Source: an uncultured Acidimicrobiales bacterium
GTDB lineage: Bacteria > Actinomycetota > Acidimicrobiia > Acidimicrobiales > SZUA-35
Assembly: GCA_937922805.1 (NCBI GenBank)
Contig: CALAJV010000007.1
Coordinates: 62,001 to 126,000, forward strand
Direction: 5' to 3'
DNA: 64,000 bases
The notes below the pieces were generated by a model. That model did not search any database. It worked only from the letters and a program-made list of their open reading frames with translations, and was not told the origin of the DNA. Shown in pieces: positions 7,894-16,448 of the stretch. Numbering within the stretch: the stretch's first letter is position 1; each line of letters starts with the position of its first letter. Made by a program: the position numbers and the translations under genes.

Positions 7894-9809
7894 CGAAACG
7901 AGTTTCGTCTAGAAATGCGCGTCGTCGCGCCCACCGTAGGACCAGCTTTCGACGAACGACTGCGCCGGAAGATCCAAGAACACGTTTGTTCGTTGTTCTC
8001 ATTTTCTTCTGCATGGTTGGTGCTGGATTCGTTGCTCAGCTAGTCGATCGTCAAGCGGTCCGACCTGAGCAGTTTCGTTCTATCGGTGAAGATCAGCGGA
8101 CCAGTACTCGTCAGTTGGCGGCCTATCGAGGGCAGATCGTTGATCGCAACGGCTTCGTTTTAGCCTCGTCAACCCCAACCCATGAGGTTGTTGCTGATCC
8201 AACGATGATCGTTGACCCGAAAGTATCAGCCGGTGCTTTGTCTCCGATCCTTGGAGTTGATAGCGACCTTCTGGAAGAGCAGTTGAGCACCGGGGATCAA
8301 GGGGTTCGCTACGCGCTGTTGGCAAAAACAATCTCTGATGATGCAGCGGATCAGCTGGGAGCCTTGGCTGACGATGACCGAAGCGCCGAGTCGCTGTCAG
8401 GAATATTTGTCCGCCGAGCCGAGGACCGCATCTATCCTGGTGGCAGCCTCGCTACACCAATCGTGGGTCGAGTCGACCCCGACGAGGTGGGAATTTTCGG
8501 GGTCGAAAAGCTCTTCGACGATGTGATGACTGGTCAGCCTGGGTCGGAACAGTTCGAACGGGGCAGATTCGGCAGCATTAGCGTCGGGGACTGGAAAGTA
8601 AACCCGGCCAGCGAAGGCTATGACGTTGTTCTAACAGTCGACCATCGAGTTCAGTTTGTTGCTGAGCAAGCACTTCTTGAGCATTGTGCTGACACTAGGG
8701 CTAACGGAGCGACGGCTGTCATTGCCGAACCGAGTACCGGTGAATTGGTGGCTATGGCAACCGTGGTGCGAAACGAAGACGGGACCTGCTCTGTACCTCG
8801 TTACAACGCGGCCCTGATCGATACTTTTGAACCGGGCTCGGTGTTAAAGACAATCACTATGGCCGCAGCTGCTGAAGAGCTTGGCTACACCGGTGATACC
8901 GTTGTGCAAGTTCCCTCGCAGGTGAGTATCGGCGGTAAGACGTTCATAGATCGGCCACGGCACGCCTCGGCTCCGTACCCAGTCTCGCAAATCTTGTCTA
9001 ATTCAATGAACGTTGGGACTATTGAGGTTGCCCAGCAGTTAGGGCCAGCTCGGGTGCATCAGTACCTGGATCGATTCGGTTTCGGCCGCTCGTCAGGGCT
9101 CAACTTTGAAGGCGAGGCAGTTGGTACCGTTCGAGAGCCAGCCGACTGGCAGGGGAGTGATTCGGGTTCAATTCCGATTGGCCAAGGCATTACCGTCAAC
9201 GCTACGCAGCTCGTTGGGGCCTACAGCGCTATCGCTAACGGAGGAAAATATCAGCCGCCCACGATCGTTAAGGCTTTGCAGAGCCCAAGCGGCGATGTCC
9301 ACGCGGTCGAACCTATTGACGGTTGGCCGGTTATCAATGAAGCATCAGCCAATGTGGTTACCGATCTACTTATTGGCGTAGTTGCCGATGGGACTGGCAA
9401 GTCAGCAGCTATTCCCGGTTACACCGTCGCTGGGAAAACAGGAACCGCGTGGAAAGTCTTTGATGACGGCTCAGGTCAACGTAGCTATGGAGACGACAAC
9501 AACCGGCGCTACGTCGTTACCTTCGCCGGATTCGTTCCGGCTAAGGACCCAAAACTCTCTATCGTTGTCGTTGTCGATGAGCCAAAAACTGATACCACAG
9601 CCTCGGCCGTCGCCGCTCCGGTATTTGCCGAGATCGGACAGTACGCCCTCCGAATTAGAGGTGTCGCCCCCGACAAGTCGGTTCATGGCAACGATGGTTT
9701 GATCCGTGGAACTCCAGCTGGCAGCCAAAATGACGAGATCGCGAAATCCCAGCCGGAATCAATCTCGGCTGAAGAAGAAGCGATTAGTGTGGTCCCCGAT
9801 CAGCCATGA
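7890..9809 (+). CDS. ftsI: Septal peptidoglycan transpeptidase FtsI (class B PBP)
   Basis: 639 residues. A very basic N-terminal tail is followed by one membrane segment (about residues 31-50, LFVVLIFFCMVGAGFVAQLV), a pedestal domain and the transpeptidase domain. All three active-site motifs are present: SVLK with Ser317 and Lys320, SMN at 372-374 and KTG at 516-518. It crosslinks septal peptidoglycan together with FtsW. No PASTA domains follow the transpeptidase domain; the C-terminus is a short polar acidic tail. It overlaps the ftsL-like gene and murE by four bases at each end. Confidence 0.96.
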   Translation: MTKRVSSRNARRRAHRRTSFRRTTAPEDPRTRLFVVLIFFCMVGAGFVAQLVDRQAVRPEQFRSIGEDQRTSTRQLAAYRGQIVDRNGFVLASSTPTHEVVADPTMIVDPKVSAGALSPILGVDSDLLEEQLSTGDQGVRYALLAKTISDDAADQLGALADDDRSAESLSGIFVRRAEDRIYPGGSLATPIVGRVDPDEVGIFGVEKLFDDVMTGQPGSEQFERGRFGSISVGDWKVNPASEGYDVVLTVDHRVQFVAEQALLEHCADTRANGATAVIAEPSTGELVAMATVVRNEDGTCSVPRYNAALIDTFEPGSVLKTITMAAAAEELGYTGDTVVQVPSQVSIGGKTFIDRPRHASAPYPVSQILSNSMNVGTIEVAQQLGPARVHQYLDRFGFGRSSGLNFEGEAVGTVREPADWQGSDSGSIPIGQGITVNATQLVGAYSAIANGGKYQPPTIVKALQSPSGDVHAVEPIDGWPVINEASANVVTDLLIGVVADGTGKSAAIPGYTVAGKTGTAWKVFDDGSGQRSYGDDNNRRYVVTFAGFVPAKDPKLSIVVVVDEPKTDTTASAVAAPVFAEIGQYALRIRGVAPDKSVHGNDGLIRGTPAGSQNDEIAKSQPESISAEEEAISVVPDQP

Positions 9810-11260
9810 CCGTTTCAACTTCTGAACTCGCACGCATACTCGACGCTGAGATCCTAATCCCAACAGGAGCCGTCGTTGAAGAGGCTGCGTCGGTTGAGAT
9901 CATTGACGGAACTCATGACTCTCGACAGGTGAAGCAGGGATTCGCCTACTTCTGTGTTCCTGGAGCGAACGTCGATGGCCACGAATTTGCCGTCGATGCG
10001 GCTAACAGCGGCGCCTCGGCGCTAATCGTCGAGCGACCGCTAGAAAATCCTGCGCTGCGAGCCATCCTCCAGCTGAAAGTCGCTGACGTTCGGCGCTCAC
10101 TAGGGGTGGCAGCTGCCGTCATCCACGGTCGGCCATCGGAAGAGATGACTGTGGTTGGGGTAACCGGAACCAACGGCAAGAGCTCGACCGTACAATTACT
10201 TGCCGACATTTGGGCCCAAGTGGGCGAGCGGAGTCAAGTACTTGGCACGCTAACGAACGCCCGCACGACGCCGGAAGGCACGGACCTGCAAAGACAGTTC
10301 AGAAGTCTCTATGATCAGGGCATCAGGCGGGTAGCGATGGAAGTCTCGTCGCACGCTATGTCGCTTGACCGAGTTCGAGGTACAGCGTTCTCAGCGGCGA
10401 TTTTCACCAACTTGGGCCGAGACCACCTCGACTTCCATAAGACTGAGAAGGCATACTTCGAAGCCAAAGCTCAACTGTTCGATCGATCGTATACAGAGCT
10501 AGCTGTCGTCAACAGCGACGATGCCCATGGAAAGCAGTTGCTATCTTCTTTGGCTGGCACTGGAGTAGATCCGATACCTTATTCTATTACTGATGCCGCT
10601 GATCTTGTCTTCAGCGGTCCGAGGAGTAAGTTTCATTGGCGCGGCCACGAGATTGTTCTGCAGCTGGCAGGCTCCTACAACGTGCTGAATGCACTCGGTG
10701 CTGCAACCTGCATGGAAGCTCTTGGCATCGACGAGGCCGATATCGCTGATGCGTTATGCGGAACAAACCCGGTTAGGGGGCGATTCGAACTCGTTGACCT
10801 GGGACAACCGTTTACCGTAGCAGTCGACTACGCCCACACGCCCGATGCGCTGGCCGCGGCGCTTACTGCAGCCCGCCAAGCTGCTGGCAACAATGAAGTG
10901 CCAGGGCGGGTTATCGTTGTCTTCGGTTGCGGCGGCGATCGGGATAGACAAAAGAGGCCCGAGATGGGTCAGGTGGCGGAAGGCGGCGCAGATCTAGTGG
11001 TAGTTACATCGGACAATCCTCGTAGTGAGGACCCCAAGTCGATCATCGAGTCAGTTCTAACCGGTTTCGGCCACCCCGATCTGGTCATCGTGGAGCAGGA
11101 TCGCGAGGCTGCCATCCACCGAGCGATTGCAGAAGCCGGTCACAATGATGTAGTGCTCATAGCTGGAAAGGGCCACGAAACAGACCAGGTAATCGGCGAT
11201 CAGACCCTTCCATTCGACGACAGGGTCGTGGCTCTGGACGCGCTAGGAGCCCTCGCGTGA
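9806..11260 (+). CDS. murE: UDP-MurNAc-tripeptide synthetase MurE, probably meso-diaminopimelate type
   Basis: 484 residues. The Mur ligase P-loop is VVGVTGTNGKSSTVQLL, followed by MEVSSHAM and TNLGRDHLDFH. The C-terminal domain has VVFGCGGDRD and SDNPRSEDP with the DNPR motif at residues 403-406. DNPR is the known marker for meso-diaminopimelate rather than lysine as the third amino acid of the stem peptide. The gene overlaps ftsI by four bases and mraY by four bases (GTGA). murF, which usually lies between murE and mraY, is absent. Confidence 0.97.
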   Translation: MTVSTSELARILDAEILIPTGAVVEEAASVEIIDGTHDSRQVKQGFAYFCVPGANVDGHEFAVDAANSGASALIVERPLENPALRAILQLKVADVRRSLGVAAAVIHGRPSEEMTVVGVTGTNGKSSTVQLLADIWAQVGERSQVLGTLTNARTTPEGTDLQRQFRSLYDQGIRRVAMEVSSHAMSLDRVRGTAFSAAIFTNLGRDHLDFHKTEKAYFEAKAQLFDRSYTELAVVNSDDAHGKQLLSSLAGTGVDPIPYSITDAADLVFSGPRSKFHWRGHEIVLQLAGSYNVLNALGAATCMEALGIDEADIADALCGTNPVRGRFELVDLGQPFTVAVDYAHTPDALAAALTAARQAAGNNEVPGRVIVVFGCGGDRDRQKRPEMGQVAEGGADLVVVTSDNPRSEDPKSIIESVLTGFGHPDLVIVEQDREAAIHRAIAEAGHNDVVLIAGKGHETDQVIGDQTLPFDDRVVALDALGALA

Positions 11261-12324
11261 TCAGAATCTTGGCTGCATGCCTTATCTCTTTTTGCATATC
11301 GGCGCTTATTACTCAACTGCTTATCGATTTGTTACGTCGGTCCAAGATCGGACAACCGATTCGAGAAGACGGCCCCGAGGGGCACATGACAAAGGCCGGA
11401 ACGCCGACCATGGGCGGAATCGGGATTGTTCTTGGCGCACTGGGCGGCTATTTGCTTAGTGACTTAATCTTGACCCTCACCACCGATCGAGAAGGAATCA
11501 TTACTCGTAGCGGACTGTTGGTGATGGGGTCGATTTGCGCCGCCGGGTTTGTTGGATTTCTTGATGACTGGATCAAAGTCTCTAGAGAGCGCAATCTTGG
11601 GTTGAACGCCAAGCTGAAAACGGCCGGCTTGCTCACGGTCGCAATCGGATTTGCTGTTCTAGCGCAACGATTCACCTCGACATCTACTGAGCTCGCCTTT
11701 ACCAGACATGGGTTGTTCAATATCGACCTTGGTCCCGTCGGATGGTGTATCTGGGCAGTGCTTTTGATTTATGCAACGTCCAATGCCGTCAATCTGACTG
11801 ATGGGCTCGACGGACTAGCCGCCGGCTCGGCAGTAATCTCTTACGCCGCGTTTGCCTTGATTGGTTTTTGGATTTTTCGACAAACCGGCTCGTTGCAAGA
11901 CATTTACGACGTCCCTCACGCTCTTGACCTTGCGGTGATCGCCGGATCAATGTTGGCGTCGTGCGCTGGGTTCTTGTGGTTTAACGCTGCTCCGGCTGAC
12001 ATTTTTATGGGTGATACCGGCTCGCTTGCCATTGGAACTGGTTTAGCCAGCTTGGCTTTGATGACCAATACTCATCTTCTTCTGCCGCTGATCGGTGGCT
12101 TGTATGTTGCTGAGGCAGCATCAGTCATTCTTCAAGTGGCCTGTTTTAAGGTAACTCGAGGCCGTCGGCTATTTCGGATGGCTCCGATCCATCATCACTT
12201 TGAACTGAAGGGATGGAAGGAAACAAAGGTGATTATCCGGTTCTGGCTAATAAGCGGCGGCTTAACACTTTTTGCGCTCGGTCTGTTCTATAGCGACTTC
12301 GTGGCGGCATTCGATGGAAGCTAA
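11257..12324 (+). CDS. mraY: Phospho-MurNAc-pentapeptide translocase MraY
   Basis: 355 residues, a polytopic membrane enzyme that moves phospho-MurNAc-pentapeptide onto undecaprenyl phosphate to make lipid I. The conserved cytoplasmic motifs are present: GTPTMGGIG, FLDDWIKVSRERNLGL (aspartate pair), NAVNLTDGLDGLAAG and, near the end, APIHHHFELKGWKE. The start is a GTG overlapping the murE stop. The murD start lies 11 bases inside the end of this gene. Confidence 0.97.
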   Translation: MIRILAACLISFCISALITQLLIDLLRRSKIGQPIREDGPEGHMTKAGTPTMGGIGIVLGALGGYLLSDLILTLTTDREGIITRSGLLVMGSICAAGFVGFLDDWIKVSRERNLGLNAKLKTAGLLTVAIGFAVLAQRFTSTSTELAFTRHGLFNIDLGPVGWCIWAVLLIYATSNAVNLTDGLDGLAAGSAVISYAAFALIGFWIFRQTGSLQDIYDVPHALDLAVIAGSMLASCAGFLWFNAAPADIFMGDTGSLAIGTGLASLALMTNTHLLLPLIGGLYVAEAASVILQVACFKVTRGRRLFRMAPIHHHFELKGWKETKVIIRFWLISGGLTLFALGLFYSDFVAAFDGS

Positions 12325-13681
12325 GTCGACCTTGTCCGCCGACCTGGACGCACCGCTAGTACTCGGTTTCGGACTGGTAGGCCGGGCCATAGTTTCCGCG
12401 CTCGTTGATCACAAGTTTGTGCCAGTCGTGGTCGAAGATCGACCGGACAACGAAAAAGAAGCGATAGCTTCCGGTTTGGGTGTAACCCTCGTCGGGGCAC
12501 CATCGAAGGAGATGCTTGACTCGACCGTGCAAGCGGCATCGGTCATATTTCCCAGCCCTGGCGTTCCCGATCACCATCCGATCTTCGCCATGGCTGATCG
12601 GTACAACGTGCCAATTCGCAGTGAGTTCGATTTGGCGCAGCATTGGGATAGCAGGCCTACGGCGGCGATTACAGGCACGAACGGTAAGACGACGGTAACG
12701 ATGGTTGTGGCCGACGCGCTCAACTGCTCAGGGATCGTCGCTAGCGCGGTTGGGAATACCGACGTTCCGTATGTGGCGGCGATCAAGGATCCGGCTACCG
12801 AGGTGTTCGTCGTCGAGTGTTCGTCGTTTCGTCTCGGACATAGTCACCACTTCGCCCCATCGGTGGCGGCATTTATCAACTTCGCCCCCGATCACCTGGA
12901 CGCTCACGCTTCGCTCGATGCTTATCGAGAAGCCAAAGCTTCGATATGGGAACATATGGCGGCCGGGTCGACTGTTATCGTCAATGCTGACGACGAGGTC
13001 GTCATGGCCTGCGTTGAGCAGCGACCTCCTAACAGTTCGGTCCAAACGTTTTCGATCACCGGAGACGCTGATTGGCATCTCGATCATGAGACCCAGATGC
13101 TGATCGGTCCTACTGGGCCAATTCTGGCGGTGAACGACTTGTCTCGTCGGCAACCGCACGATATAGCCAACGCTTTGGCGGCGGCGGCGATTACCGTAGC
13201 CTCTGGCGGCTCGATGGCCGGAATTGCCCAAGCGCTTGAGAACTTTCAAGGGCTAGATCATCGGCTTCAATATTTGGGTCAGGCGAATGGCGTCGCGTGG
13301 TACAACGATTCCAAAGCAACGGTGCCGCACGCAACCGTTGCCGCTGTTGGCGGTTTCGACTCCGTAGTTCTTATCGCTGGCGGAAAGAACAAAGGGCTTT
13401 CGTTGTCTCCGCTTAAGGCCACTATCTCTTCGGTCAAGGCGGTTGTGTCTATTGGCGACGCGTCGGCCGAGATCGAGGAAATTTTCACCGGGCATGTTCC
13501 GGTGACTGAGGCCCAAGACATGCGAAACGCCGTGCGCCTAGCAAAGGAACTCGCTGAATCTGGCGACGTTGTGCTCTTGTCGCCGGCTTGTACCTCATTC
13601 GATTGGTATCGAAGCTATGTAGACCGTGGTGTCGACTTCTCTGCGATTGTGGCCGAGGAGGTGCTAGATGACAGCGACTAG
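12314..13681 (+). CDS. murD: UDP-MurNAc-L-alanine:D-glutamate ligase MurD
   Basis: 455 residues from the ATG at 12314, which overlaps the end of mraY; a start further upstream in the same frame would lie well inside mraY. The N-terminal Rossmann motif is VLGFGLVGRAIV, the P-loop is AAITGTNGKTTVTMV, then FVVECSSFRL and INFAPDHLDAH. The C-terminal domain contains YNDSKATVPHAT and ALIAGGKNKG-like VVLIAGGKNKG, and ends with LLSPACTSFDWY, all usual for MurD. It adds D-glutamate to UDP-MurNAc-L-alanine. The stop overlaps the ftsW start. Confidence 0.96.
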   Translation: MEAKSTLSADLDAPLVLGFGLVGRAIVSALVDHKFVPVVVEDRPDNEKEAIASGLGVTLVGAPSKEMLDSTVQAASVIFPSPGVPDHHPIFAMADRYNVPIRSEFDLAQHWDSRPTAAITGTNGKTTVTMVVADALNCSGIVASAVGNTDVPYVAAIKDPATEVFVVECSSFRLGHSHHFAPSVAAFINFAPDHLDAHASLDAYREAKASIWEHMAAGSTVIVNADDEVVMACVEQRPPNSSVQTFSITGDADWHLDHETQMLIGPTGPILAVNDLSRRQPHDIANALAAAAITVASGGSMAGIAQALENFQGLDHRLQYLGQANGVAWYNDSKATVPHATVAAVGGFDSVVLIAGGKNKGLSLSPLKATISSVKAVVSIGDASAEIEEIFTGHVPVTEAQDMRNAVRLAKELAESGDVVLLSPACTSFDWYRSYVDRGVDFSAIVAEEVLDDSD

Positions 13682-15260
13682 AAATCGAGGTTCCTCCGGT
13701 CGCGCCTCAAAATCGAGTGCTGAAACGCTGAAGCGAGACCGGCCGGCCAAAGCCACTAGAACTGCCAAGACAAGTACTGGAAAAAAGGCAACTGCAAAAA
13801 GGAAACCTACTAGAACAACCACGGCAAAAAAGAAGTCGGCCAAGACGAGCACTGCCAAAAAGGCCACTGCCAAAAAGGGCACTGGCAAAAAGGGCACTGC
13901 CAAAAAGAGCAGCAGTAGGACGTCGGCTAGAAAGACTGCTCCGAAGAGGACAACGGCCAAAAAACGATCGGCTAGAAAACCGTCGAGTAGAAGTACGACC
14001 AAAAAGCCAACGTCTAAGACTAAGTCAGTACGGACCCGGGCCGGGTTCGGTAGCGAACCTGGGTCAAATCGTTCGAGCGAGTCGGCGCTTCAACGTGAAC
14101 AAGCGTTACTTGACCAGAAGCGTCGGGGCCCTCGTCGACGCAGCCGGACGCCGATCACTCAAGCTGGCGAGCGAAACGCTGCTTACCTAATGGTTGTCTT
14201 CCTAGGCCTGACGTTGTTTGGCCTGGTCATGGTTCTGTCCGCTTCTTCTGTCTATAGCGAACAATACGCAGATACCCCATTCTACTTTTTCAAGCGACAG
14301 GCAATCTGGGCTCTGATCGGTTCAGTTGGGTTCATCATCGCCAGTCGAATCGACTATCGGGCAATACGCAAGTTTGCCGGGCCGGCGCTTCTAGGCGTGA
14401 TCGTGCTACTTATAGCCGTGATCATTCCTGGTGTTGGAATAACAGCCAAGGGTTCAACCCGTTGGGTCGGCTGGGGGCCAGTTGTGGTTCAACCCTCCGA
14501 ATTCGCGAAGCTTGCTCTGATCATTTTCATCGCTCACTTACTGGCACTGCGCGAACGAAGAATGGACCGTTCGGAGCTGACGATAAGGCCGGTCCTGCTA
14601 ACCGTCGCCTTCGTGTCATCTTTGGTAGTGCTACAACCCAAGCTCGGTACCCCGCTGGTTTTCTGTGCTGTTGCTTTCCTAATGCTATTCATCGCTGGAG
14701 CCCGAATCCGAAACCTCCTGGTTTGGGGCACATCAGCGGCAGTCGCAGGACTCACTTTGGCCCTCGTTGTCGGCTACCGCCGGGAGCGAATAACTAGCTT
14801 TCTTGATCCGTGGGCTGACCCTCAAGGTGCCGGGTTTCAGGCAATTCAAAGCCAAGTCGGTATCTCATCAGGAGGTCTTTTCGGTCTGGGCTTAGGTGCT
14901 AGTCGAGCGAAGTGGGGTTTCCTCCCGTTCGCCCACAACGACTTTATCTTCGCGATTGTTGCCGAGGAAGTCGGGTTGATTGGATCGACCGCCTTTATTG
15001 CCGCCTTCGTTCTTATTGGCTTCTTTGGGATACGGGCTGCACTGCAAGCGCCAGATCGATTTGGCCTTCTGTTGGCAGCTGGAATCACCTGCTGGATCCT
15101 GGTCCAGGCATTTCTGAATATTGGAATGGTGCTAGGGGTCCTGGCCATAACGGGCGAGCCTCTTCCCTTCGTGTCCGCTGGTGGCTCAAGCCTGGTAACC
15201 ACATTGGTTGGCGCTGGCCTGTTGACTAGCGTCGCCCGACATGCCGTTATCGAGGAGTAG
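13668..15260 (+). CDS. ftsW: Septal glycosyltransferase FtsW with a long lysine-rich N-terminal tail
   Basis: 530 residues, longer than the roughly 400 usual for FtsW because of a tail of about 168 residues made mostly of K, A, T, S and R (many TAKK and GTAKK units, almost no acidic residues), like histone H1 tails. The SEDS domain starts near residue 170. It has the family motifs FVSAGGSS preceded by GEPLP, and HNDFIFAIVAEEVGLIG, whose aspartate corresponds to the catalytic Asp of SEDS polymerases. The QPDLGT motif reads QPKLGT here. FtsW polymerises lipid II glycan strands at the septum with FtsI. The start overlaps murD by 14 bases. Confidence 0.95.
   Translation: MTATRNRGSSGRASKSSAETLKRDRPAKATRTAKTSTGKKATAKRKPTRTTTAKKKSAKTSTAKKATAKKGTGKKGTAKKSSSRTSARKTAPKRTTAKKRSARKPSSRSTTKKPTSKTKSVRTRAGFGSEPGSNRSSESALQREQALLDQKRRGPRRRSRTPITQAGERNAAYLMVVFLGLTLFGLVMVLSASSVYSEQYADTPFYFFKRQAIWALIGSVGFIIASRIDYRAIRKFAGPALLGVIVLLIAVIIPGVGITAKGSTRWVGWGPVVVQPSEFAKLALIIFIAHLLALRERRMDRSELTIRPVLLTVAFVSSLVVLQPKLGTPLVFCAVAFLMLFIAGARIRNLLVWGTSAAVAGLTLALVVGYRRERITSFLDPWADPQGAGFQAIQSQVGISSGGLFGLGLGASRAKWGFLPFAHNDFIFAIVAEEVGLIGSTAFIAAFVLIGFFGIRAALQAPDRFGLLLAAGITCWILVQAFLNIGMVLGVLAITGEPLPFVSAGGSSLVTTLVGAGLLTSVARHAVIEE
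13851..13910 (+). repeat. Four tandem 15-base units inside the ftsW tail
   Basis: Four near-identical 15-base units (13851-13865, 13866-13880, 13881-13895, 13896-13910), each beginning ACTGCC or ACTGGC followed by AAAAAG, encode TAKKA/TAKKG/TGKKG/TAKKS-type pentapeptides. Repeats of this kind can expand and contract by slippage, so tail length may differ among strains. Confidence 0.9.
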
Positions 15261-15263
15261 TTA

Positions 15264-16448
15264 ATGGTTGATTCAGATTCGACGTCGGTCGCTGGCCCAC
15301 CAGAGCTGAAAGTAATAATCACAGGCGGTGGCACAGCAGGCCACACCAATCCTGGTATCGCAGTTGGTCAGGCTTTGGTTGAGCTTGGTCTCAGCGGTGA
15401 TGAGATCCACTTCGTTGGCGCTGAGCGTGGTAGCGAGAAAACTCTCGTCCCCGAAGCTGGATTCTCGATTGATGTACTCCCTGGTCGGGGAATAAAACGC
15501 TCGCTTAGTCTCGACAACTTCGGAGCCGTTTTCGGACTGATGTCAGCCTTGGTCAAAAGCATGATCATGATTTCTCGTCGGCGACCGAGGGCTGTGTTGT
15601 GCCTCGGCGGATATGCAGCGTTCGCTCTTTCGGCCGCTGCTGTTCTGCGCGGAGTTCCGCTGATCATTAGCGAACAGAACGCTCGGGCCAGTGCTGTCAA
15701 TCGACTGTTCGGACGGTGGGCCAAAGTCTGCGCGTTGCCGTTTCCCGATACCGACCTGCCTAACGGCGAAGTCACCGGCAATCCGATCCGAGCCGGAGTC
15801 CTCAAATCGGTTACGAGCCAATCTTCAAGTCAAGCTAGGGAACTAATCGAGGAGCGAACAGGACTATCGCTTTCCGATGAACAAACGCTGATCGCGGTTT
15901 GGGCTGGTTCGCTTGGGGCGACGAAGATTAACGAAGCAGTTCGAGAGTTGGCCGAAATGTGGCGCGGCCGAGACGACATTGCCATATACCACGTCATTGG
16001 GCGGCGGGACTGGAGCGCATACCAGACCGATAACGATCAAATCGAATCCGGACAACTCCGCAGTGGTAGTAACTATGTGACGGTTGAGTATGAGAGCGAC
16101 ATGCCGGTCTTGCTAGCAGCCGCCGAGATAGCAATCTGCCGTGCGGGCGCCTCGACCGTGAGCGAGCTGGCCGTGGCTGGCGTTCCTTCAATACTCATAC
16201 CTTTGCCCCATGCTCCTCGCGATCACCAACGAGCGAACACCCGAGAGCTAGCTGACGTCGGAGCGGCAATCGTGGCTGATGACGCTGATCTAAGCGGACA
16301 CTACTTAGCGCACCTGCTCGAACCTCTCGTTGATGATGAAACGCAGCGAAAGGCAATGGCTGAGGCTGCCCGATCAGTTGCTCGCCCGGAAGCGGCGACT
16401 GAGGTAGCCAAAATTCTTCTGAACGTTGGAGGCATTGATGTCGAGTAG
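15264..16448 (+). CDS. murG: Lipid II-forming N-acetylglucosaminyltransferase MurG
   Basis: 394 residues. The N-terminal glycine-rich loop is ITGGGTAGHTNPGIAVG. FVGAERGSEKTLVPEAGF, VLCLGGYAAFALSAAAVLRGVPLIISEQNA and the C-terminal CRAGASTVSELAVAGVPSILIPLPHA are classic MurG segments binding lipid I and UDP-GlcNAc. It is a peripheral membrane enzyme that completes lipid II. The gene starts three bases after the ftsW stop and overlaps murC. Confidence 0.97.
   Translation: MVDSDSTSVAGPPELKVIITGGGTAGHTNPGIAVGQALVELGLSGDEIHFVGAERGSEKTLVPEAGFSIDVLPGRGIKRSLSLDNFGAVFGLMSALVKSMIMISRRRPRAVLCLGGYAAFALSAAAVLRGVPLIISEQNARASAVNRLFGRWAKVCALPFPDTDLPNGEVTGNPIRAGVLKSVTSQSSSQARELIEERTGLSLSDEQTLIAVWAGSLGATKINEAVRELAEMWRGRDDIAIYHVIGRRDWSAYQTDNDQIESGQLRSGSNYVTVEYESDMPVLLAAAEIAICRAGASTVSELAVAGVPSILIPLPHAPRDHQRANTRELADVGAAIVADDADLSGHYLAHLLEPLVDDETQRKAMAEAARSVARPEAATEVAKILLNVGGIDVE

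Noticed and set aside
12728..13249. 173-codon minus-strand frame
   Set aside because: Antisense shadow of murD; low-complexity composition.
14280..15260. Loss of the catalytic aspartate in FtsW (QPKLGT)
   Set aside because: The catalytic aspartate of SEDS enzymes is the one in HNDFIF, which is intact; only a different conserved aspartate is changed.
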